The notes beneath the pieces were generated by a model, which worked only from the letters and a program-made list of their open reading frames with translations, was not told where the DNA came from and did no database searches. From CAZJAD01 sp964543855 (GTDB lineage Bacteria > Electryoneota > RPQS01 > DYHQ01): DNA of 28,050 nucleotides. Below are positions 7,992-16,168 of the stretch, in pieces (positions within the stretch are counted from its first letter, which is position 1; the number at the start of each line of letters is the position of its first letter). Made by a program: the position numbers and the translations under genes. Location of the stretch: assembly GCA_964543855.1 (NCBI GenBank), contig CAZJAD010000018.1, forward strand, positions 1 through 28,050, written 5' to 3'.

Positions 7992-10381
7992 TTGCAGGAA
8001 AGATCGGTCACTTTGGAACTCGCCCATGAACACGGGCTGACAACCGAAGAGTACGAACAAATCTGTGACCTTCTGAAACGCACTCCGACCTTCACGGAGC
8101 TCGGACTCTATTCTGTGATGTGGTCGGAGCATTGCTCCTACAAAAGTTCGATACTCGAGCTCAAGACGCTGCCTCGCCGCGGTGGACGCCTGCTCGTGGC
8201 AGCCGGTGAGGAGAACGCCGGGTTGGTTGATATCGGCGATGGATTGGCGGTCTGCTTCAAGATCGAAAGCCACAATCATCCGTCGGCCATTGAGCCTTAC
8301 CAAGGAGCAGCGACGGGAGTCGGTGGCATCCTGCGTGACATCTTCACGATGGGAGCGCGACCGGTCGCGGCATTGAACTCCCTGCGTTTCGGACCGCTTT
8401 CTGATCCGCATCAGCGCGCTCTTCTGCGCGGCGTCGTGCGGGGAATCGGCGACTATGGAAACTGCTTCGGTGTTCCAACGGTTGCCGGAGAGGTTTACTT
8501 TGACCCCAGCTACAGCGGCAATCCGCTCGTCAATGCCATGGCCGTTGGCATTGTGCCTGTGAATCGGATTGCCCGCGCCGCTGCCAAGGGTGCAGGGAAT
8601 CCGGTCTTCGTCGTGGGTTCGTCAACTGGCCGCGACGGTATTCATGGAGTGACTTTCGCTTCCGAAGAGCTCTCCGAGCACTCCGAGGAGCGTAGACCAT
8701 CGGTACAGATTGCCGATCCCTTCAAAGAGAAACTCCTGCTGGAAGCAACCTTGGAACTTGTCGAATCGGGCGCTTTGGTTGGCATCCAGGACATGGGCGG
8801 TGCGGGTATTGCCTGCTCCTGTTCGGAGACGGCCGCTCGGGGCAAGGCAGGGATTGAAATTGATGTGGCCAAGGTGCCTCAGCGTGAACCGGGGATGATC
8901 CCCTACGAGATTTGCCTGTCGGAATCGCAGGAGCGTATGTTAGTCATCCTTGAGAAAGGCAAAGAAGAAGTTGCCAAGCGGATTTTTGACAAATGGGATC
9001 TGCATGCTGAACCGATAGGGGTAGTCGTCGAGGGTGACCGTTTTGTCGTCAAGGAAAACGGGCGAGTTGCCGCTGATATGCCCNNNNNNNNNNNNNNNNN
9101 NNNNNNNNNNNNNNNNNNNNNNNNNNNNNNNNNNNNNNNNNNNNNNNNNNNNNNNNNNNNNNNNNNNNNNNNNNNNNNNNNNNCGAGGGTGACCGTTTTG
9201 TCGTCAAGGAAAACGGGCGAGTTGCCGCTGATATGCCCGCGGCAAGTCTTGTTTTGGGAGGCGGGGCACCACAGTATCGCCGCCCCTACCGGAAGCCGTT
9301 TGAGCTGGAAGCCAACGAGCGGTTCGACCCCGCTCATTTGCCGGAGCCCGTGGATTACACGGATGTGCTGAGGCGACTGCTGGCTTCGCCGAATATCGCC
9401 TCCAAGCGCTGGGTGTTCGAGCAATATGACCACACGATTGGGGCGGGTACGATTGTGGGACCCGGTTTTTCGGATGCAGCCGTGGTTCGTGTGCCCGGAA
9501 CAAAGAAGGCGCTCGCTCTGGCCACAGACGGCAACGGGCGTCTTACATCGCTCAGTCCGCGGCGGGGAGCTGCACTGGCGGTGTGCGAAGCGGCGCGCAA
9601 TGTCGCGTGCGCTGGCGCAGAGCCTCTCGGTCTGACGAATTGCCTCAACTTCGGAAATCCTCTCGACGAGGAGGTTTATTACTTCTTTCACGAAGCCGTT
9701 GCCGGAATGGGGGAAGCCTGTCGGGCTCTGGGTATTCCGGTTACTGGCGGCAATGTCTCTTTCTATAACGAGTCGTACGGCGAGGCGGTGATCCCGACTC
9801 CCGTGATCGGCATGGTCGGTCTCATTGACGACCTCGCCAATGCCTTGCCGTCCGGATTCCCTGAGGAGGGAGGTTTTGTCGCCCTGTTGGGAACCCTCGA
9901 GCCTGACCTGGGCGGCAGCGAGTACTTGCAGGTCATTCATGGCCTCGTTGCCGGAACACCGCCCTCTGTTGACTTCGAGCGGCACAAGGCGATGTTGAAC
10001 CTCTTGGCCTACCTCGCTCGGAATCGTCTTGTATGTTCGGCACATGACATTTCGGATGGAGGTTTGGCTGTCTGCTTGGCGGAAGCGTGCATGGCCAACC
10101 ACCAGGGCGCTCTGTTGACCTTTCCCTGGCAGGCACGGCCGTTGGAGGTGTTGTTTGCCGAGAGCGCTCCATGTGTCGTTGTCTCGGTGAAAGGCAGTCT
10201 CTGGGGAGATTTCCGGTCAGTGTGCACGATGCACGGTGTCCCGGTCCAGATGCTGGGTCGCGTGGGTACCGATTCCCTCGTGATCAATGACTGGGTGATT
10301 CTTTCTGTGGATGAGATGGAGGAGATCTACGAGGGGGCTCTCCCGAGACTCGTGGAGCAAGTTGAGGAGTTCTCAACATAG
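7992..10381 (+). CDS. purL: Phosphoribosylformylglycinamidine synthase subunit PurL, split by assembly gap
   Basis: PurL makes FGAM from FGAR, ATP and glutamine-derived ammonia in purine synthesis, with PurQ and PurS in the small-type complex. The TTG start at 7992 has AGGAG 5 nt upstream and gives MQERSVTLELAHEHGLT. Family motifs include YSVMWSEHCSYKSS, KIESHNHPSAIEPYQGAATG and GNCFGVPTVAGE in the first half, and NCLNFGNPLDEE, GGNVSFYNE and SAHDISDGGLAV in the second. The gene contains 100 N at 9084-9183, and the two sides are in different frames across the N run. The 55 nt before the gap are repeated exactly after it; merging the copies joins codon 364 (CCC, 9081-9083) to GCG at 9239 in frame, giving one 744-residue protein of normal small-PurL length. 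I treat it as an intact gene. Confidence 0.93.
9029..9083 (+). repeat. Left copy of 55-nt gap-flanking duplication (assembly overlap)
   Basis: Begins CGAGGGTGACCG and ends GATATGCCC, directly abutting the N run. Identical to 9184-9238 on the other side. Interpreted as an assembly overlap, not a biological repeat. Confidence 0.95.
9084..9183. other. Assembly gap 1 (100 N), probably not real missing sequence
   Basis: Exactly 100 N, the usual placeholder for a gap of unknown size. The flanks at 9029-9083 and 9184-9238 are an identical 55-nt sequence, which is what unmerged contigs sharing a k-mer overlap look like. The true gap is probably minus 55. Confidence 0.95.
9184..9238 (+). repeat. Right copy of 55-nt gap-flanking duplication (assembly overlap)
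   Basis: Exact copy of 9029-9083, directly following the N run. The reading continues in the PurL frame after its last base. Confidence 0.95.
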
Positions 10382-10697
10382 GGCTGTGTTCGGAGTAATC
10401 GGGGCGTAGAGGAATAGACCACGCGACGGATGCGGTGAGAAGCGTCAAGAGCCCAACGCCCAACCGGCTTTCATCATAAAACCGTCGTGTAAACTAATGT
10501 TGTTAAGTTACTTACATCTCTCGAATCCTGTCGGTCACATCGCGCTATAACATTTGGAACGAAGGCTAACACAGGGCGTTTCACTCATTGCCTCAGGCCG
10601 TGGACGCGGCTTTCGTCATTCATGCCAGATTGTTGTTGCGTTTTCATATATGTTTCTTTATATTTATCATAAGGTGCTCAAGCGGGCTATCCGATTT
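10382..10697. other. Non-coding stretch between purL and tRNA-Arg
   Basis: 316 nt with no credible gene; its open frame from 10554 runs through the tRNA and has no similarity that I recognise. It is more A+T-rich than its surroundings from about 10475 on. Visible elements are an 11-nt perfect palindrome TAAGTTACTTA at 10504-10514, a weak stem-loop at 10595-10612 (7 bp with two G-U pairs, loop GGAC, then TTTCGTC) that could end purL transcripts, and the candidate promoter described separately. I see no recognisable riboswitch or sRNA. Confidence 0.6.
10636..10664 (+). promoter_or_regulatory. Candidate sigma70-type promoter for tRNA-Arg
   Basis: TTGCGT (10636-10641), 17-nt spacer, TATATT (10659-10664), in a locally A+T-rich patch. 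A start near 10671 would be about 27 nt upstream of the mature tRNA. The -10 matches 5/6 of consensus, the -35 only 3/6. Confidence 0.35.
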
Positions 10698-10770
10698 GCC
10701 CCCGTAGCTCAGGTGGATAGAGCACTGGCCTCCGGAGCCAGGTGCGTGGGTTCGAGTCCCGCCGGGGGTA
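10698..10770 (+). tRNA. tRNA-Arg (anticodon CCG)
   Basis: Full cloverleaf by eye: acceptor GCCCCCG (10698-10704) with CGGGGGT (10763-10769, first pair G-U), D arm GCTC...GAGC, anticodon stem CTGGC/GCCAG around loop CTCCGGA with anticodon CCG, and T arm GTGGG-TTCGAGT-CCCGC (10746-10762). Discriminator base is A10770. The following bases are CGA, so the 3' CCA is not encoded. The tRNA reads arginine CGG codons. Confidence 0.95.
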
Positions 10771-10810
10771 CGATTCTGTTCAACGCACTTCAGTTCTCTT
10801 GATCAGACCC

Positions 10811-11143
10811 ATGGCTGAACCAGACAAAGACGCTTTCTCCGATCGGCCGGATGAAGAGATCGGCGAGGACGAGAAGATCCTCTCTGTGATGGCCTACATC
10901 CCGATTCTGTGCCTGATTCCTCTTATGCAGCGGCAGCGCAGTTCCTTTGTCGCGAGCCATGCACGCTTGGGCTTTGCACTTTTTCTCGTCGAAGTCCTGG
11001 CCGTGCTGCTCCGTCTTCGCATCATTTGGGATGCCGTTATTTTTGTGTGCTTCTGCCTGGCACTTATCGGCATCTACATGGTGTTGCGAGGCAAGACCTA
11101 CAATCTCCCGTTTCTCTCCGACCTGTTTCAGAAGCGTTGGTAA
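10811..11143 (+). CDS. Small membrane protein, DUF4870/Tic20-like
   Basis: 110 residues from the ATG at 10811. The open frame extends upstream into the tRNA, so the first internal ATG is taken as the start although its ribosome binding site is weak. An acidic N-terminus (residues 1-23) is followed by three hydrophobic segments at about 24-40, 54-70 and 72-94. The pattern MAYIPILCLIPL, then a short basic loop and SHARLGFALFLVEV, resembles DUF4870/Tic20-like proteins, small inner-membrane proteins whose role is mostly unknown. It ends 23 nt before the serine-palmitoyltransferase-like gene, so it may be co-transcribed. The family call is moderately sure; no function is claimed. Confidence 0.7.
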   Translation: MAEPDKDAFSDRPDEEIGEDEKILSVMAYIPILCLIPLMQRQRSSFVASHARLGFALFLVEVLAVLLRLRIIWDAVIFVCFCLALIGIYMVLRGKTYNLPFLSDLFQKRW

Positions 11144-11166
11144 GCAGAGTTCAAAGGGATCCGCCT

Positions 11167-12399
11167 TTGCGACTTATCGAAAAGGTACGAAAATTCCAGA
11201 CTGCCCGGGAGGTTATGGCGGCAGGCATCTACCCCTACTTCCGACCGATAGAATCGGACCAGGACACCGTTGTCGAGATACACGGCAAGAAGGTCCTCAT
11301 GCTCGGGTCGAACAACTACCTTGGTCTGACGAATCATCCCGAGGTGAAGCAGGCGGCCATTGACGCCATCAATCGGTATGGGACCGGGTGTGCAGGATCG
11401 AGGTTCTTGAATGGAACCTTGCGGATTCACCTCGAGTGCGAAGAGAAGCTGGCGGAATTCATGGACAAGGAAGCCGTGTTGCTCTACTCGACCGGCTTCC
11501 AGGTCAATCAAGGAGTCATTGCGACCTTGGTTGGACGCAATGGGGTGGTTGTCACCGATTCGCTGGATCACGCTTCGATCATCGACGGCGCACGGTTGGC
11601 CTTCGGTAAGATGGTCAAATTTCGTCACAACGATCCGGCGGACCTCGCTCGCGTCCTGAAGAATTTTGGCGCGAAGAGCAAGCTTGTCGTGACGGAAGGC
11701 ATCTTCTCCATGGACGGGGATATCTGCAAACTGCCGCAGATTGTTGAGGTTTGCCGGGAGTATGAAGCCGACATCTTTCTGGATGATGCGCACTCCATCG
11801 GTGTGCTGGGTCCGCACGGGGATGGCACCGCCAATCACTTCGGATTGAACGGCGATGTGGAGATGGTGATGGGGACATTCTCCAAGTCTCTGGCCTCGAT
11901 AGGTGGGTTTGTGGCGGCTTCCGAGGATGTGATTCACTACCTGAAGCACCACAGCCGCGCGCTCATCTTCTCGGCGAGTCCCCCTCCTGCCTCCGTGGGC
12001 GCGGTGATTGCTGCCTTGAAAATCATCGTGCGTGAACCGGAGAGGCGGAAGCTCCTCTGGCGCAACGCGGACTATCTGCGCGAAGGTTTGAAGTCCATCG
12101 GCTACAATACGCTTCGTTCCGAAACGCCCATTATCCCTGTCCTGATCGGAGATGAAATCAAGGCTTTCGAGGTTTGCCACTGGTTGCAGGACGAAGGGAT
12201 TTTCGTCAATCCGGTGGTGCCGCCGGCAGTGCAGCCTGGTCAAAGTCTCATCCGCTTCTCTGTAATGTCCACGCACACTGTCGAACAGCTCGATTTCGCC
12301 CTGGAGAAGCTCGAGAAGCTGGCCCGCGTCTTCCATCTCGTAGAGGAGCCGCAGAGTGTCCGTACAGGTCGAATCCGTTCAGAGCAGGCGAGCACTTAG
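11167..12399 (+). CDS. Serine palmitoyltransferase-like alpha-oxoamine synthase
   Basis: 410 residues from TTG at 11167, chosen because AAAGGGA lies 7 nt upstream and the resulting N-terminus (MRLIEKVRKFQTAREVM, then GIYPYFRPI) matches bacterial SPT-like proteins. PLP enzymes of this family condense an amino acid with an acyl thioester and release CO2; SPT joins serine to a fatty acyl group to give 3-ketosphinganine. The PLP lysine is K240 in TFSKSLASIGGF. GSNNYLGLT, GTGCAGSRFLNGT, DHASIIDGARL and DDAHSIGVLG are family motifs. The YPYFRPI leader and the neighbouring GNAT-like gene favour SPT over 8-amino-7-oxononanoate synthase or 2-amino-3-ketobutyrate ligase, but these cannot be excluded from sequence alone. 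The next gene overlaps its end by 44 nt. Confidence 0.82.
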   Translation: MRLIEKVRKFQTAREVMAAGIYPYFRPIESDQDTVVEIHGKKVLMLGSNNYLGLTNHPEVKQAAIDAINRYGTGCAGSRFLNGTLRIHLECEEKLAEFMDKEAVLLYSTGFQVNQGVIATLVGRNGVVVTDSLDHASIIDGARLAFGKMVKFRHNDPADLARVLKNFGAKSKLVVTEGIFSMDGDICKLPQIVEVCREYEADIFLDDAHSIGVLGPHGDGTANHFGLNGDVEMVMGTFSKSLASIGGFVAASEDVIHYLKHHSRALIFSASPPPASVGAVIAALKIIVREPERRKLLWRNADYLREGLKSIGYNTLRSETPIIPVLIGDEIKAFEVCHWLQDEGIFVNPVVPPAVQPGQSLIRFSVMSTHTVEQLDFALEKLEKLARVFHLVEEPQSVRTGRIRSEQAST

Positions 12400-13477
12400 A
12401 GAATTCGTCCTCTTTCCTTGGCGGATCTACAACGGCGATCCCAATTGGGTCCCGCCTCTCGTCGTTGAGCAGCGACTCCTCTTCAATCAAGCGAAACATC
12501 CATTCTATGAACATGGGGAGGTGCAGCCTTTCCTCGCACGACGGGATGGTCATGTGGTCGGGCGAATCGCTGCGATTGTAAACCGCGCCCACAACGAATT
12601 CCACGAGGACACCGTCGGCTTTTTCGGCTTTTTCGAATCGGTGGATGATGTGCAAGTTGCCCGCGCCCTGTTTCAGGCGGCGGGCGATTTCGTGAAAGCG
12701 CGTGGCTTGACACTCCTGCGCGGCCCCATGAATTTCTCGACGAATGAAGAGTGTGCCCTGCTGTGCGATGGTTTTGACAGGCCACCTGCCGTGATGATGC
12801 CCTATAATCCGCCGTACTACCTGCGCCTGCTTGAAGAAGCCGGTTTCCACAAGGCGAAGGACCTGCTGGGCTACCTTATGACAGAACCTGATCTCTCGGA
12901 AAGACTAAGCCGTATGGGGCCGGTGCTGGAGAAGCGGACGCGACTGAAAGTCCGCCGTCTGAATATGAAGGACTTCTGGGGAGATGTTCGGCGTGTCCGC
13001 GACATCTACAACGAGGCTTGGGAGAGGAACTGGGGTTTTGTCCCGATGACGGATGCCGAATTCCGCAAAACGGCCAAGGACATGAAACCGATTGTGGATC
13101 CTGACCTTGTCTGGATTGCGGAAAACAGCGATGGCAAACCCGTGGGTTTCAGCATGGCGCTGCCGGATATCAATCAGGTGCTGGCGAAGATGAATGGGCG
13201 TCTTTTTCCTTTCGGGCTGCTCAAATTCCTCTATTACAAGAAGCGGATTGATGGTTTGCGCGTCTTGACGATGGGAGTGATTCCCGAATATCGGCGCCGC
13301 GGCGTTGATGTTATTTTCTATTGGCGTACCTATGAAAAGGGTCGGAAAAAAGGCTACAAATGGGGCGAGCTTTCGTGGATTCTGGAAGACAACAGACTCA
13401 CCAATGACGCCCTCACGATGGTCGGGGCCAAACCTTACAAAACCTATCGTATTTACGACCGACCGCTCCAAGCATGA
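12356..13477 (+). CDS. GNAT-fold acyltransferase-like protein, candidate bacterial ceramide synthase
   Basis: 373 residues from GTG at 12356, with AGGAG 8 nt upstream, overlapping the SPT-like gene by 44 nt, so translation is probably coupled. No signal peptide or membrane segment is evident. The C-terminal half looks like a GNAT domain: about residues 255-370 include LTMGVIPEYRRRGVDV, where a beta-strand leads into the R-R-G pyrophosphate-binding loop, and LSWILEDNRLTNDALTMVGA, typical of GNAT C-termini. The N-terminal part (GRIAAIVNRAHNEFH, FFGFFESVDD, GPMNFSTNEECALL) is a second GNAT-like half. Proteins of this type are often annotated as hypothetical N-acetyltransferases. In Caulobacter an N-acyltransferase of this general class acts as ceramide synthase together with SPT; the role here is inferred from context. 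Confidence 0.65.
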   Translation: MSVQVESVQSRRALREFVLFPWRIYNGDPNWVPPLVVEQRLLFNQAKHPFYEHGEVQPFLARRDGHVVGRIAAIVNRAHNEFHEDTVGFFGFFESVDDVQVARALFQAAGDFVKARGLTLLRGPMNFSTNEECALLCDGFDRPPAVMMPYNPPYYLRLLEEAGFHKAKDLLGYLMTEPDLSERLSRMGPVLEKRTRLKVRRLNMKDFWGDVRRVRDIYNEAWERNWGFVPMTDAEFRKTAKDMKPIVDPDLVWIAENSDGKPVGFSMALPDINQVLAKMNGRLFPFGLLKFLYYKKRIDGLRVLTMGVIPEYRRRGVDVIFYWRTYEKGRKKGYKWGELSWILEDNRLTNDALTMVGAKPYKTYRIYDRPLQA

Positions 13478-13509
13478 GCTGTAATATCGATTCGACTTGC
13501 TAAGGACGT

Positions 13510-15035
13510 ATGTTTTCGGAAGTGACAGCGGCTGCAGTTCTGGGCATTGATGCCTATCTTGTGAGGGTGGAGGCACACCTCGAGGCCGGGCTCTATGTTT
13601 TCACGGTGGTCGGTTTGCCGGACTCCGCCGTGAAGGAGTCGCGCGATCGGGTTTCGGCCGCGGTCAAGAATTCCGGGTTCCTTTTCCCGCAGCGGCGTAT
13701 CACCATCAATCTCGCTCCCGCCGATATCCGCAAGGAAGGAAGCGCCTTCGACCTTCCGATGGCCGTGAGCATCCTCGCGGCCTCGGGGCAACTCCAGCTC
13801 GATCGTCTCGACCGTATCGGAATCCTGGGTGAACTCGCGCTCGATGGAAAAGTGCGGCCGGTCAGAGGCGTGCTGTCCATCGCCAACGCCGCTAAACGCG
13901 AAGGATTGGAGGCTTTAATTGTCCCCGAGGAGAATGCCAGCGAAGCGGCTCTCGTGGAGGGAATCGACATCTATCCCATGGAGTCTTTGCGGGATACGAT
14001 CGACTTTCTGACGGGGACGGATCAGGTTGAGCCTTTTGTGGTGAACCGCGAGGGCCTCTTTTTGGAGGCGCGAGAAAGCATCGGCGACTTCTCTGAGGTT
14101 CGCGGGCAAGCTGCTGCCAAGCGAGCCCTTGAGGTCGCGGCCGCTGGTGGGCACAACATTCTGCTTGTGGGGCCACCGGGCGCCGGCAAAACGATGGCCG
14201 CCAAGCGGTTGCCCACGATTTTGCCCGACATGACTCTCGAGGAGGCTTTGCAGACAACGCAGGTTCATTCCGTTGCAGGGCTTCTGCGGCCCGGACGCGC
14301 GCTGGTTGCCTGTCGGCCGTTTCGGAGTCCCCATCACACGGTCTCGGATGCCGGGCTCATCGGAGGCGGAGCTGTTCCGAGACCCGGCGAAGTAAGTCTG
14401 GCTCACAATGGCGTTCTTTTCCTCGATGAGCTGCCTGAATTCCGGAAGAATGTCCTGGAAGTCCTGCGCCAGCCGATGGAAGACGGCGTTGTGACAATCT
14501 CTCGCGCGGCCATTTCTCTGAGTTACCCTGCGGATTTCATGCTCGCAGCCGCCATGAATCCTTGTCCTTGCGGTTATCACACGGATCCCCTGCGAGAGTG
14601 TCGCTGCACACCTGAACAAATCGCGCGTTACCTTTCGCGTGTCTCAGGCCCGCTGTTGGATCGGATAGACATTCATGTGGAAGTCCCGCGCGTTCCTTGG
14701 AAGGAACTCTCATCGAAGGAGGCTGGAGAGAGTTCGCGGGAGGTGCGGCAGCGCGTTTCGCTGGCACGGCGTCTGCAGCGCAAGCGCTTCGAGGGGTCGC
14801 GCAAAGGGCTGTTCTGTAATGCACAGATGACCAATCGCGAACTGGAAAAGTTTGTTCCATTGTCGGACGAATGCATGAAACTCCTCCAGCAAGCGATTAC
14901 GAAAATGGGCTTCTCGGCTCGAGCCTATCATCGGATTCGAAAAGTTGCTCGGACGATTGCTGACCTGGAGGCAAATGCTGAGGTTTCGACGAATCATGTG
15001 ATGGAAGCGGTCCAGTATCGAAGTCTGGACCGGGT
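13510..15035 (+). CDS. comM: YifB/ComM-family Mg-chelatase-like AAA+ ATPase, 3' end lost in gap
   Basis: 508 residues before the N gap, ending at QYRSLDR; the family normally ends a few residues later, so little is missing. Residues 1-165 form the Lon-protease-like ChlI domain (VVGLPDSAVKESRDRV, PADIRKEGSAFDLP). The AAA+ core has Walker A GPPGAGKT with K227 and Walker B LFLDELPEF with D306/E307. The cysteine segment NPCPCGYHTDP...CRC near residue 355 is a family hallmark. The C-terminal domain has FSARAYHRIRKVARTIADLE. ComM of Vibrio and Haemophilus is a hexameric helicase promoting branch migration during natural transformation; outside competent bacteria the role is less clear. ATG start with AAGGA just upstream. 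Confidence 0.93.
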
Positions 15036-15135
15036 NNNNNNNNNNNNNNNNNNNNNNNNNNNNNNNNNNNNNNNNNNNNNNNNNNNNNNNNNNNNNNNNN
15101 NNNNNNNNNNNNNNNNNNNNNNNNNNNNNNNNNNN
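15036..15135. other. Assembly gap 2 (100 N), sequence truly missing
   Basis: Exactly 100 N, a placeholder length. Unlike gap 1 the flanks share no duplicated sequence. It hides the last codons of comM/yifB, any intergenic sequence, and the N-terminal part of the AMP-ligase. Since the ligase resumes at its A3 motif, normally some 150-190 residues from the start, the real gap is probably around 0.5 kb or more. Confidence 0.9.
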
Positions 15136-16151
15136 TTCTCTATACCGCAGGCGTCACCGGACAAGCCAAGGGCGCGAAGCTGACTCACCACAATTTGGCC
15201 CATCATGCAGCGGAAATCCGCAATCTGCTCCGGATCTCTCCCAAGGATCGGTTTCTGGCTGTCATGCCGTTCTATCATGCGTTGGGTCAGGGCATGCTGA
15301 TGAATCTCGCGTTTGCCAGTGGCGCACAGCTCGTGATTCACTCTCGTTTTCAACCCAGGGATGTCTTGCAGGCTCTCCAGGAGGAACGGATCACTTACTT
15401 CCTTGGTGTGCCGACCATGTACAGCCTGATGGCTGATGATCCTTCTGCGCAGGAGTACAGAACCGAATCGGTGCGCTACTGTCTCTCCGGAGGCTCGAAG
15501 TTGTCTCAGGAACTTGCAGCCAAATTCGAGAAGCACTGCGGTCGTACGATCATGGAGGGTTATGGTCTTTCTGAAACGAGCTCGATGGTTTGCCTCAACA
15601 CCACGGCGGATACGGGATACAACGGTGCCGTCGGTCGGCCCGTCCGAGGGATGGACCTGAGAATTGCGGGTGAGGACGACCGTGAGTTGCCTGTTGATGA
15701 AGTCGGAGAGGTCTTGATTCGCGGTGAAACGCTAATGCAAGGCTACCAAGGGCAGGCGGATCTGACCGACCAAGCGATGCGCGGGGGCTGGTTCCATACC
15801 GGCGATTTGGGAAGGATTGATATCGACGGGAATCTCTACCTGGTCGATCGCAAAGACGACATGATTCTAAAAGGTGGATTCAAGATATACGCTCGGGAGA
15901 TCGAGGAAATCCTGGAGCGGTTGACCCAAGTCCGGGAGGTTGCCGTCGTGGGGGTTTCGGACCCTGTGGTGGGCCAGGAGATAAAGGCGTGTATCGTGCT
16001 GAAAGATGGTGTCGATTTCAGCTCCGGAGATATCCTCGAGTACTGTCGAGAGCGGATGGCGGTTTACAAGTGCCCGAAACTCGTCCGCTTCTACAAGGAA
16101 CTTCCCAAGGCTCCGGGGGGTAAGATAGTGAAGAGTGATCTGCGGAAGTAG
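15136..16151 (+). CDS. Acyl-CoA/acyl-ACP synthetase (AMP-forming), 5' partial
   Basis: About 338 residues of an ANL-superfamily adenylating enzyme; the frame starts with CTC at 15138 directly after the gap. It begins at the phosphate-binding A3 motif LYTAGVTGQAKGAKLTH, slightly degenerate from YTSGTTGXPKG. Later motifs are MPFYHALGQ, GYGLSETSS (A5), GEVLIRGETLMQGY, FHTGDLG (A7), VDRKDDMILKGGFKIY (A8) and the adenylation lysine in APGGKIVKSDLRK at the C-terminus. It activates a carboxylic acid, most likely a medium- or long-chain fatty acid, as acyl-AMP and then transfers it to CoA or ACP. The acceptor cannot be told from sequence. The downstream lipoprotein hydrolase starts 17 nt after its stop. 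The possible role with the SPT-like gene is discussed under findings. Confidence 0.9.
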
Positions 16152-16168
16152 GCAGAGAAGGAGAGGAC

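Noticed and set aside
9029..9238. 55-nt direct repeat as a biological repeat or recombination site
   Set aside because: It abuts a placeholder gap on both sides and merging restores an intact purL, so an assembly overlap is the simpler explanation.
8903..10102. 399-residue minus-strand frame running through the N gap
   Set aside because: Antisense to purL and only open because N codons are read through; its halves repeat the 55-nt duplicated sequence.
10554..10802. 82-residue frame over the tRNA and its upstream region
   Set aside because: It contains the whole tRNA-Arg gene and has no protein-like features.
11128..12336. 402-residue open frame on the minus strand
   Set aside because: Antisense to the SPT-like gene with its full set of PLP-enzyme motifs; no recognisable domain.
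13510..15183. Single 557-residue protein running across the second N gap
   Set aside because: The tail after the gap is out of frame with the AMP-ligase and arises only from reading through N; comM/yifB really ends near the gap.
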